64,000 nucleotides of DNA from Ascidia mentula (Eukaryota; Chordata; Ascidiacea; Phlebobranchia; Ascidiidae), in NCBI GenBank assembly GCA_947561715.1, contig OX387199.1, positions 13,583,001 through 13,647,000 of the forward strand. Direction: 5' to 3'. Of this stretch, positions 29,501 to 41,100 are shown piece after piece. Positions within the stretch are counted from its first letter, which is position 1, and the number at the start of each line of letters is the position of its first letter. The notes beneath the pieces were generated by a model. It was given only the letters and a program-made list of their open reading frames with translations. It had not been told where the DNA came from and did not search any database. Position numbers and translations under genes: made by a program.

Positions 29501-30368
29501 AGGTGAAAAAAATTCGGGTTTGAAAAACGCACAAACCCAACAGTAGTAAAGGAAAGAAAAATAAACAAAGGTACGGAACATATGAAACGTTTTTGTTCAG
29601 GGACTATTTGAGGGAGCTGCTTTTAGGTAATGGTTTGTATTATAGACCCAACTTATTTTTTCTCTTCGCTCGTGTTGATATTTCCCCAAAACAATATTCA
29701 GAATTTTTTTTGGAACTAAACTACTACACAACTAGAGACTCGCCTTGCACTTTCGCATCAACGTGTGCCGAAATGTGCCCAACTGTGCCCGAATTTATGC
29801 TCGTCGAGCAAAAGCGAGCAGATCCTAGCACAGACCGGCACATCCCATCCCAGCACAACTCAGCACACGCGCACAATAAAACAAACAAGGAATCGTCTGT
29901 AGTGTAAACGGGCCTTAAGATCACATTCAACAAAAATTGACATTTTTCCCACCAGTGGGATTTTTTATTGTTAACAAAATTGTTATCGCTAATAAGAATC
30001 GAAGAGGCTATATATACTTTAGTTTTGTGAACCCAAAAACAAACAACAAACAGCAGAAATATGTGAATAGTAAATATTGTGCGCAAAGTTTCTTTTTCTA
30101 ACTTTTTTTGCAGACCTTGCCAATCAACAAAAGTTTAAAATTAATGTTTTACCTCTTTCTTTTTTTGCTGAAAAAAAATCCCGGCGTATTTTCTTACGTT
30201 AGATTCACGTGACCAGATTACTCGAAATTAGACCAAAACAGACCGACGGAATGGAGAAGAGTAAAAAGTAAAGAGACAGGAAACTAATTTTAACACGTAC
30301 AGTAAATGCTTGAAGCGTTTAGAAGCAACGAGTAATCTCCAGTGTCTTTAGTTAGGATACGTTGTAAG
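26516..30368. other. long intergenic region with transposon fragments
   Basis: Nearly 4 kb without a supported gene. It holds a C-rich low-complexity run near 27538-27570. At 28846 there is a hAT-like terminus (CAGGGGTACTCCAACTTTTT) with no partner found. Short repeats of TTTTGGTCTCA occur around 29220-29295, and a possible MITE lies at 29715-29920. The promoter of the APPL gene lies at the right edge. Open frames here lack splice sites and conserved motifs. Confidence 0.4.
29715..29920. mobile_element. possible decayed MITE
   Basis: The right end reads GTAGTGTAAACGGGCCTTAA, typical of a transposon end when reversed. The left end, ACAACTAGAGACTCGCCTTG, matches the reversed right end only imperfectly. 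The interior is GC-richer than its surroundings, with repeated GTGCC and AGCACA words. No clean target duplication was seen. Confidence 0.3.
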
Positions 30369-33300
30369 ATGGCCGCAGATCTTTTGCAACTTGAAGACTG
30401 CCTGGAGGATAGTCCACAGGTTGTTCACACATATTTTTGAAATGATTTGTGCATCCTGACATGTTTGTATTTTAACGTCAGACAAGAGCGCTAATCGGAG
30501 TGTACGAAAAAGATTCTGAAATTTTGCTCCAATATGCCCAGGAGTTGCACGCTGCTTGCAAAAGAGTCACTTTAGCTCAGGCAAGTTTCAACATCTCTAT
30601 AATATTATGGTTTGATTTGAGTATAAATAAACTAACTAAGGAAACATGGTGCTGACAAACTAGTTTTCCCTTCATTTGGGCATGTCCTATACCTGTGTAT
30701 TTTTTGTACATATGTACGTATTTGCTAACCTGAAATATTGTATAGGGTGAACTTACGAATGCCACACAAGATCTTGCTGACAAGCTTCGCGATTTCCAAG
30801 GAGTGGTAAGCTAACTGTAACACTGTGTATAAGCTGCAGACAGATGGCCACTGTTTCGACCTAAAAAGGCCTCAACTGTCTGTTGCAGCTTATACACAAT
30901 TCATATTATTGGCTCCACTTTGCGTAACACTGATTTATCTATTGGTTAAAATAATTTAAAAAGAACTTTGTATTTGTGTATTATCAGAAATTTGTTGTGG
31001 GAAATCAGGATGAAGTCATTGGTTCCACACTAACACAACTAGTCACCAACATTGATGAAGTATGATAAGTTTAATCATTTGTGTACTAAATGGTTCAGAA
31101 AATTTCTAAATGGTAAAATCTCATTGTAAAATGTACATAAGTTATTAAGTATTTAGCACAAGTTGTTTTATAAAATATTACAGACAGCAATTGTTTGTAA
31201 TTTTGACAAGTTGCCTATTTGCCATATATAAAACGTAGTAAAAAATTATCAAAAAATGTTATGTTGGAAAATTGTTTTCAGATATCAAGTTACAATGCAG
31301 TTTTGCAAACTCAATTGTCAGAAAACATGGACTATCACACATCCCAGTGAGTATTAATATAAACTTAGCAGCATTTTTGAAGGTTTAACAAATCCCTTAT
31401 CTGTGCAGATTTTTAAACAAAGATTTAAATGAATATCTTCGACTTAAATCAAGTTTTGCAACAAGTGATAAATTGCATGAGGAAGCTGTGGCCAAACTTG
31501 CGAAGATTTCTAAACGGAAACATAGTGAAAAGGTTTGACTAATACGTTCCCCGACTGTGATTTGTTATTATTCTGTATGTAATTTGAGCATTGTGTAAAT
31601 CAACTGTTCTGCTTTAGAATGCACAAGAAGCAACAGATCAATTGTATGCATCCAGAAAGTCCTTTCACAATGTTAGTATATTTCGGACACACATTTATAT
31701 ATGTATATAAATACAAAATTTAATTAAAACTTGTTTTTACTTATTTATAATACTCTACATAAATGAGTTCTTTTTGTATGGATTTGGAAAATTTAAAAGA
31801 GTTGGTAAAATTTTCACCAAAACTTTTTCAAACAGTTTGCTTGGCGTTTGTAAAATGACGCTTTATTTTAGACATCGATGTTGTATTGTTCATGTCTCAA
31901 CTCACTTCAAAACAAGAAAAAAATTGGTCTGCTGCGTCCGGTTATCTGCTACTTGCAATCACAGGTTTGTAAATATATTTTTTTCAATCACAACTAGTGT
32001 ATTACAATTTTTTTGTCACTTTATGCATTGTGGCAAGAAAATTAACTTTTAATGACGTCTGAACAAAATAAAAATGGATGACTGCAATGTTTACACAATC
32101 CAAACTATTCTCACACCACAAAATTCGGGGTAGTCAATAGAGATATATTAAATTCAACAATAACTTTTAATTTGGTTACCTTGCTTTCATCACTGTTACA
32201 CTGTCCACAAAGTCGTGTAAAAAAGGCATTAAATACAAATTTTTTTTACAGATTGCTTTTTTCCGCATGGGATCTGAAGTTAGCAAAGTTGAACTGGAAC
32301 AGGTTTTAGGAAAACTCTCATCAGACTTAACACAGTAAGTGTAGTATAAGTTAGTTGCCAGTGGTAGATCTATTATGCTATAAACATACACATTTCTATA
32401 TAGTATAAGCTGTTTGCTAAACTAACTTTGTATGTCACCTATTTTACTACACTTTTGAAGGCTTGAAAAGGAAACAGATGAAAGTCGGGAGCTGTATGTA
32501 GAAAAGATGGATCGCCTCGATGCTGCAAGTACACGCGCTTATATTCCTGATCCTCCAGTGTCAATGAACTTTCCAGACTTACCTGTCGACCGCGCCCGAA
32601 CACAAACCAGTGGTTACTTGTTTTACAGGAGGTATAATTAAATTTACGGCTTAAATTCATTATGTGCATGCGGTGACTTTTCAGAAAAGGTCAGAATTAT
32701 TGGAAGCTCTGGTCTGTGAATTAAACCTCTTTAAAGCTACAAATAAAACTATTGTTTTGGATTGATCAACTAGTGTAAAGCTGTACATAATAATTTTTTT
32801 CCATATTTGTTTAGTCGTGGTACGATCCTGTCCCAGTGGCACAGAAATTACTTCTTCACTCAAGGTGGAAACCTAATGATGCAATCAAAAATGGAGCTAG
32901 CTGGCCAACTTTTCATGGATTTGGATGGTTGTGTTATACACTTTGCTGATATAGATGATAGAAAACATGTCTTTCAGGTGTATTTTTCTTGACATATTGA
33001 ACATAAGTGATGTTAGACTGATGTATGGTATCAATGCGAAAAATCTCTGGTAATAATATTTATAAACATGGACGTAGGGGTCCGGACCCCACCTTTTGTG
33101 AAATATTTTGGTCTGCTTTTATAGCTAAACAAACGCCACTGTATTTTTTTGGTAAAAATCCGTGTAAAAACCAGAAATGTTCATTAACTTTGATCTAAAA
33201 ACCGCATCCTTGAAAACAACTGTTAGCGCTCGCTTAGGTGCGAAGAGGATTATTAGGCTACTGCTTGGAAAATAGTTTTTATTTGTATGTTTTCTTGATA

Positions 33301-36251
33301 ACGTTTCTTGATAAAGCCCACGTTTGATCCCTTTTGGTTACAAATAAATCCAAGCCTTTCTTTGAAAGTAGTAGTAATAAAACTACGGCGCAAGCACTAC
33401 TGCAAAAACTCATGTCGAGTGTTCCATAGCGGTACACAATTGAAAAGCCAGAAAAAAATTTTGGACCCCCCCTATGCAAAATGCTAGATACGCCCTTGTT
33501 TATAAATATTGATGTATCGGTTACTATGCAGCAGCCTTCATTAGGATGTGGTCTTACACATTTATAGATATTATTATGTCAATATTTATAGATATTACCA
33601 GAAGAGCTTTCAGTAATGTAATGTATGGTGTATTTATGTTGAACAGATTGTTTCATCTGATGGCAGACACACAGTTACATTGCAAGCTGAGAGCAGGCAC
33701 AAATGTGAGGAGTGGGGTGCCACCATTCGAAACATTGCAGCTGGTTTATATCTTCATGATAATCCCCGGCAAGCTGCAATGAAGGCTCTGAAAGCTCAAG
33801 GTCCCCCTGATGTAAATCTTTCTGCCTCCCAGAGCAGTTTGGAATTAGTACCAGGTATGTGCGTTCCAGTTTGCAAATATAATTGATTGGATGCAAGTAT
33901 ATGAAATATTCATGTAATATGTAACAGTTAATTCAGGTAAGTTTTGTTGGGTGTAATCCATACATTAACAGCAATACAGCAGAAACACATTAAAATGACT
34001 TGTATAAAGATACTGATAAATTTCATTTTTATCATGTGACTGATTGGACATTGACCATTGCAAAAAGTTAAGAAGTCTTTTGTGGGATTCAATCACAGGT
34101 CAAGCAACCGCTCCAAGAGAACGTGCACAATCAGGTGACCAATACCAGCAAGTACAAGGAGGCTCTTTCGAAGCCAGGCATGAAAACATGCGTCCATCTA
34201 TGTTTGAGCGTTTGAAAATGGCTGCCACATCCTTTATGGCAGAAGAAAAACCAGTGAAAGAAAGTCGTTCAGATTCCACATCAACTCCTTATGAAGCGAG
34301 CGAGTCCAGCTTTGATTTAAAACCTGACCAAAATGAACCAATTCTCTTCGACCTTCCATCCCCTGTGTCTGAGACTCCACCCCAGGTTTGCTTTCACAGC
34401 ATCTCTGTATGTTTAAATCATTTACTTATTAAACCACAACCATTTGTAGCAAGCAAAGTGCAATAAGCTACTGCTTAACACTAGTATTTGTGAAGGCTTC
34501 AATGTTTTCTTATTGTGTAAATCAGCAGGCTATTTTTAATAAAAACTTTTTGTTGGGTGCCTGAACATTCGTTTAATTTAACTTTGACTAGGTTTTAGTC
34601 AGTATTTTATTTTCATCACTACCTGCACAGAACTGCGTATATTTGATGCATTATTTATAAATAATTAAGTGATAATAGATACGTTTAAGCTTTTTGTTAG
34701 GTTGCCTGTAAACTAATATTGATGTTCCACATGTTTTTTGAAGGAAAAACCAGCAGACTCTGATGAAAAAGATCCTTCTTCTCAAACTGCAGGTTTACTG
34801 TTTCACCACTTTTTCTTCATTAATATATTTGAGTGTTTGAAATATTACCTTTGGGGGGATTTAAATATGATACCATTCAACTTCTAGTTTATATATGAAC
34901 AATTTTGTCGTCAGCCCCAAATTTAGAAGTTCTTGGTTCTATCAGTCTCATTAACATAAGTTAAAATTCTGATTTCAAGAAAAGCTATGTAATTTATGTT
35001 TATAGTTGAGGGCAATCAGCCAAGACACAATCCTTTCACAGGAGATGAACCAGCAGTGATCGACACCGAAGAAGCTGCATTTAAAGCAATGTTTGTTGTG
35101 CGCTTCTTAGGTTGCAAACAGGTCAGTAAACAGAAAGTTACAAGAGCTTGGTATATACATATATATTGGCTACCATAAAGCATCGCTTTAAATAAACTGC
35201 ACAAAGTCATGCTTAAGTCTCCTAGTCACCAATCATATTTACCATCTTATATGAATCATAACATTGCAGGTTAGCCCTGATTCTCACCTGGATAGTGCTA
35301 TTGCCGAAACAATTTGTCATGTGATGGCAGCAAGAGCCTATCACAAAATGTTCCGCATGAACGAACTTCATCTGGCTATTAGCGATTGTGCAATTCGCTT
35401 GGTGGATCCAGGAACTCAGGTGCTTCAAAAATTATATTTTTTTAAACTAATGGTAAATTTTACTTGCAAGTGTTTGTGTTTTTTTTTAATTTCATTTGTG
35501 GTAGTATGTGGTAACTTTTAGCAGCATTTCATGATATTATTTATTCACTTTAGCCAGATTATGTTATGTCTTGTCCATGGAAAAAAAATCGTTTTCTGCT
35601 AAAGCCGATAACTCTACACACTCTTATTTGTTTTCAGTTAACCAAATGTATTTATTACTTCAGTTCAACAGGGAAACCTTTCCAGCTTCGTCAGTGCTAA
35701 GATCCAAAACACTTGCCGATAACCCACGATTGCTTGGTTTCATCGCTAAGCACGGGTCGTCCAATCAACTGATGTGTTACACTTTTGAAAGCAATGCTGA
35801 TGGTGATGACGTGTGCTGTGCCATCAATACAGCCCGAATTATGGAACAGAGCAAGGTTAGTTGTTGAAACAGAGAGTTGTCACCAGATTGTACTTGGTGT
35901 AGCCGAGATAAAAAAGTTGTTGATTTTAACGCGCTGGGTGTTGTATTTCCTAATGGATGAAGCAATGCTTTTGGTAACAAGTTCTCATAAACTTGATTAC
36001 CACAAGTTGTTGTATGATTACCTTCATTTAATAGTTATATAACAGCGCGAAACCACGCTTACATTGCTACTTTTTTTGGCTTAAATAATTTTTGGGCGCA
36101 GATCGAACATGAAGAAACCGCAAAACAACGACAGATTGAAAATGACCTTGAAGCCCAAAGTAAAATGATCGCAGCCTCCGAGAGTCCACAAGAGGAAAGT
36201 GAAGTCAAACAGGACGAGGTAGATCAAAAAGAAAGCGGGGATGCCCCTTGA
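30369..36251 (+). CDS. APPL1: APPL adaptor protein, BAR-PH-PTB
   Basis: Complete 18-exon gene of about 728 residues, matching APPL1/APPL2 in length and order. Exons: 30369-30419, 30482-30580, 30746-30805, 30988-31059, 31282-31346, 31409-31532, 31618-31671, 31872-31964, 32252-32334, 32461-32631, 32815-32977, 33647-33854, 34099-34385, 34744-34792, 35006-35121, 35270-35419, 35664-35855, 36102-36251. The BAR domain spans residues 1 to about 240 (LEDSPQTRALIGVYEKD; IAFFRMGSE). The PH domain is about 282-385 (GYLFYRS, NYFFTQGGNLM, LQAESRHKCEEWGATI). A Ser/Pro linker includes the BPP-like FDLPSPVSE. The PTB domain is about 530-690 (FVVRFLGCKQV, CYTFESN). The tail KQRQIENDLEAQSKMIAAS is strongly APPL-like. 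APPL proteins are Rab5 effectors on early endosomes that link receptors to Akt and adiponectin-type signalling. Whether this gene predates the APPL1/APPL2 split was not tested. Confidence 0.96.
30824..30898. repeat. 75-bp inverted repeat in APPL intron
   Basis: TGTGTATAAGCTGCAGACAG pairs with CTGTCTGTTGCAGCTTATACACA about 30 bp downstream, forming a nearly perfect hairpin just after exon 3. The internal GCAGACAGATGGCCACTGTT also occurs in related form near 52807, so it belongs to a dispersed family. Confidence 0.8.
33067..33498. mobile_element. hAT-type MITE with perfect 8-bp target duplication
   Basis: A 432-bp insertion in the intron between APPL exons 11 and 12. It is flanked on both sides by TTTATAAA (33059-33066 and 33499-33506), a perfect 8-bp target duplication typical of hAT elements. 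The ends read CATGGACGTA on the left and TACGCCCTTG on the right, and a second block (GGGGTCC and GGACCCCCCC) is inverted a little further in. The left end appears to have lost about 18 bp relative to the right. I see no transposase coding sequence. Confidence 0.88.
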
Positions 36252-38144
36252 TTGGCCTTGTCCGCGTGTGGTTTAACATTGACTTCGGCAATCGATTTTT
36301 TCGAGGCGTTTTTCAACAACGTGTAGAGGTATCATATAAGTGCATAATTGTGTATATGTAGTTGTTACACCACTTGTACTATGTGACTGGATGTCGACTG
36401 TGGCTCGTTGCAACTACATGTGCATTAGCAATGCAAGCCTTAAACGCAAATGTGTTCTGTTCTCTGGTTCCTGTGTTTTTGTGTCGAGGATTTTTTCTTT
36501 GTAAACAGAAGACTTTGTTTTATGTTTTAGAAGTTGGTTTGAGTAACACTGAAACGATTTCCTTTCAAGAAGTTACATAAGTTTACCTATTTGTAAAGCA
36601 AAAGTATTAAAAATGAAAGTTGAAGAATAGTGCTATAGCTATGCGTTGCTGTAATTATTCCTATATCTTGCTATTAGTGTGTGGAGTGTCTGTGTTTGTG
36701 AATTAACTCGTACTCGCACTGAAATCATTCATCTCAGTTTAGAATCTCCATTACGAGGCGATTTCAATGCAATTGAAAACTTGCAATAAACAGCAAATTT
36801 AGCAACTGCTCTCGTCTATTGTTTTCAAGTCGTAATTTTAAGATTTTGTTTATGTCATAATTCAGACATTAGGCAATTCTGTTGTGATTTAAACAAATAT
36901 TAAAAAACATATATATATATATAATATAGCAGTGTTTCTGAACTATTTTCCATGTGACCCAGATTTCTTGTGGTTAAACTGCCAGGCCCACTTCTCTGTT
37001 TGCTTGGGTTGCCTTAAAATATATTTTTAATATTTGATTTTCGGAGTGAAAACAAACGTGTTTTTATGCAGGAACGTGAACATAGCGGCGATTTCTTTCA
37101 GGATTTCTGATCAGGAATTTCATGAGTCGGGTTTTCATATGTGAAGACTTCTCACGTGAAGCAAATTTCTCGTCGTGTTTTTTTCAATTTCAGCAATCAC
37201 AAGGAATGCAAAAATTATTCGTTTAAATTTAACACATACAACAACATGATGTGCACTTACTGTACGAATTCCCCGCACCAGGAATACAAGATAACCTGAC
37301 AGCACTAAGAATTATGTTGCAAGGCGATGGGGCATAAAAATAAGCTAATTTGAAAACTGTCCAATTTATAAATTTTACTCAAACAAAAGAGCCACCTTGT
37401 AAGGTTGAACAGTGTTTACTTCAGGTTGTTCAAAAAAACGCACAAATTGATCACACATACGAACGCTTAACACAAAACACAAACCGGGTCGGGCACAAGC
37501 CAAAAAAATATCATTCGCAAAATGCAATTTGGGCAAGTTTTCGCTTGATTAAATATAAAGCTGTGTAGCACTTCGCTAAATGAGATGAATAAGGCACGGT
37601 GAGTCTGACTAGCGCACCAGCTTAACAACAAGTTGGATGCAAAAACGTTTTCGGAACAAACTTAACAGGAATTTTTGATTCATTTTTGAAAGTGTTAGGC
37701 AGCAAACAGATTTTTACGAGGGCAGATGAAATATTTGACTCAAAACTTTATGTGGACTTGCTTAACTGACAAAAACTCAAAACACGCTAATTAAATAACG
37801 ACAAAAATTATACTTTAATGGTGTCCGCGAAAACAAGCAGTGTGCGACTGTAAAGTAGAAAATACAAGTCATTTCATAAATCGGATAACTACGATAATTC
37901 ATTTACAGGATTCGCACGCTGATAACTTGCTACACTTCGTAAATGCGGACGAACGAGCCATTAGTTTGTGTATGATTGAACAACGTTTTGTTAACTAAGA
38001 TGCTTAACCGCAACGTCGTAAGCTTTTCGGGAATATTTCGCTAGAACAACGGGTAGAATAAGGATATGCAGACACGTAGTAAATACGTTTAATTTTGCGA
38101 AAATAATGCAAGTTTAATGTTTTCCACTATACCATCCTCGATCA
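36252..38144. other. intergenic between APPL and SLMAP 3' ends
   Basis: The convergent 3' ends of two genes bound this stretch. AATAAA at 36785-36790 is the likely APPL poly(A) signal, and ATTAAA on the minus strand at 38112-38117 could serve SLMAP. An AT dinucleotide run lies at about 36907-36925. A hAT-like terminus starts at 36930 (CAGTGTTTCTGAACTATTTT) without an identified partner. No gene is visible. Confidence 0.45.
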
Positions 38145-41100
38145 CTAACTCCCGAACATGAGATAGAGAAAGAGGGAGAGAAGAGCAATCAAGATGGCGG
38201 CGGTAACATATCGTCGATGCTGGAAAAAAAACATGTTTTCATATGAAATAAAAATGTAAAAATTCAGAAAACTTGGCGAAAAAAAATAACTGCAACAAAT
38301 CAGTATATATGAACATAAAGTCAAAGTCGTAGACGAAAATGCACTAATTTTCACGAATAAATCAGTGAAAACTATAAACCCAAAAGATGAATCAAGTCTC
38401 TCCGTTAATATAATCTTACCGCTATCGAGCCGTCTAATTTCTGGGCGTTTTCCTCTCGCTCTCGTATCAACTGCTGACATCTAGTGGTCACCTCAGCGAG
38501 CTCCTCGTTCTTGTCTCCCATCGACGTCACCAGCTGATGTGACGTCACGCCGTGTCACGTGATTGAAAGGGTGAAAAGAGAAAAGGAGACAGCTTGTTAG
38601 TGAACAGTGTTAATGGGGGCAGGCGTATCGAGATGACAAAGCATTTCGACTAAAAGGCCGGTTACCATGCGAAATCGAGCGCAGTCAGTCAGGAGTTTGC
38701 AGGTAGTTTGTAAACAACTACATCCCGAACCAAGCTTCAGCGATAATGCACAGTGTTACATATTTTATTCACCATCACCACTTAAAAATATCACAAAAAG
38801 GCAAAAAAAAAAAAATTATCATAAAGCACTGTTTATTTGGACTACAGAAAGTAATCTAAAAAAACTCGGGATAACCACTTTTACCAATTTAACTTCATTG
38901 CAGTTATTTTGTTGTTTTTCTTTCTTAAACAAAAACAACTTTAGTGGTGTAAAAAGCACCTTACAGCGTGCTTCTTAACGCCGGTAAAATAAAAATATAT
39001 GTGCACGCATCCAAAAGATGGTACACATTATCTTGAGGCCAATAACACCGCACGGGCAAGAACAGACACGTCACCAACACATTATAAAGTATAAAATGTC
39101 TTTACCACTAACAAAGCTCATGAGCATTGCTTTAATAAAAGCTGCAATGATATCTTTACTATTTTGTAAATACCGTTGCAAAAGCGATGTTTTTCATTCA
39201 CTATTTCAGCACATGAGCACTTTTAGGTTTTGCGACTGTTGTGTGTTAAACTCACCCCAACCAAAACCAAACAATCATTTGGAATTAGCAAATCAGCAAC
39301 CAATCGTTGGGCGAGAGTTAGACCACGTGATCAGTTACGAGCAATGAAAATACTACCATCGAACGCTACATGTTAGGACTGGTTAATTAGTATTAATAGC
39401 AACTGGAAAATCTAAGAAAGTGGGGACAAAACAAGCGATGAGGTCGCTAGTGAGTTTCTACTACTGCGTGGTGGGAAGTCACGTGGTCTCCACCTGCCAA
39501 TGGGAAACAAGTACGTTTAGTTTGCTTGTTTGATACTTTTGATGCTGAACGTCTGCCTCCCCCTTTGTATTGATAACTCGGGTTTGAATATCACATCCAT
39601 GTTGCTTGCAATTGAATAAAGGAAATTGTCCCTGGCATGGTTTTTGCACGAGCGTTTCAAACGAGTTACAATAAACTATTTACACATTCAACTACCAAGA
39701 GTATCAAATTGATTGTGAGTCGAAACAGTCGAAAGCCGGTACCTTTTCACGTATGGTAAAGCAACAGTACTTTATCGGTAAGCAAAGTTAATTTTACCTT
39801 TTCTCTTTCTTGTAAGGATTTTTCAAGAAGGGTTTTGTTTGATGATAATTCTTTTTGCAAAGCTGCTTCTTTCTCGGCGCGAGATTCATTTAACCGCTGG
39901 AGCTCAGTCTCTATTTCATTTTTCTCACGCTGTGCCCTGAAAATATTAAAACAAGGTAATCATTCCACCACAGAAATTTGAGAGGTTGAATTCTAAACTT
40001 CTAATCTGCTCAAAATGCAAATTTATCAACCTTTCAACCACAGAACATAAAAGGGTTTCCTTGAATATTAGATATGTTGATGCGTATATTACACTTATAT
40101 ATATTACACACACTGTAGTCTGCTTTAAAAATGTAAATTCTACTAAAAGTTTCCCTCTTCTAACTGCTCTGCATGAGCACGTCCCCTGTTCTATAATAAT
40201 ATATTCTAACCATTCTCTAATTCGCTGAAGTACACTGCAATGCACAGTCAGTTTCACGTCATTGCTATCTGTGGGATGACGCAGGGCGTCTTCGTGGTCT
40301 ACGAGTCCAACCAGCTTGGGCACGAAAACACCATTGTTACTGTACGTTCCACTGTGGGCGCTACATGATGGAACAGGATCAAACCCAACCTCCTCGTCCA
40401 CTCTAAGTTCCGTTTCATCAAGTAAAGGCAAATTATTTCCTTCACATTTTCTCATAATCTCATTAAAAATAGCGTCGGACACTAAGTCCCTCTGTCTGTT
40501 TTTGTTTGAAGGTTTTGTCGGTCTGTCAGCAATGATTGTAACTGTGTGGTTTTGTAAATTCCGAGCCGAACGTCTGGGAGACGGCGGAACCAGTTTACTC
40601 CGGTTTGATCTGGTCGAACTACACGGGGAGATGTTGGAAAGGTCGGAACGTGGCGTGGAGCGAACTGACGTCACTCGTGAAGGCACAGGAATTCGCGATC
40701 CCCGTCTCAAATTTTCGGGAACAGACGACATTGTATGACGCTACAACAGCATTTGCATGATCATTATTGTACGCTATCACCTTGCAATTTGAGCAATTCA
40801 CAGTTAAATTTTGTTTGCAAATATATCCACATCTAACTGAAGTAAACTTTAACTTCCAAACTGACACAAAAACAATTCCGAGGGACATCTGCAAATACCT
40901 AAACTTGGTTTCGTTTAATATCTGTTGCCATTCTGACATCTGAAAACTCCAACTTAAACCAGCACTAAACAGAGGTACGCATCAGTTGGTTAATCTAGTT
41001 GTTGTTATTATTATTGAGTGTGAATGACCTGACTTTGTTTAAAGGCTCAACCTTCTCTTACGTCCCAAAATACCAGCTGTAAAGTAGCAGCACTGGTAAA

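Noticed and set aside
36930-36975. hAT-like terminus CAGTGTTTCTGAACTATTTT
   Set aside because: As above: a plausible single end, but the other end was not identified.
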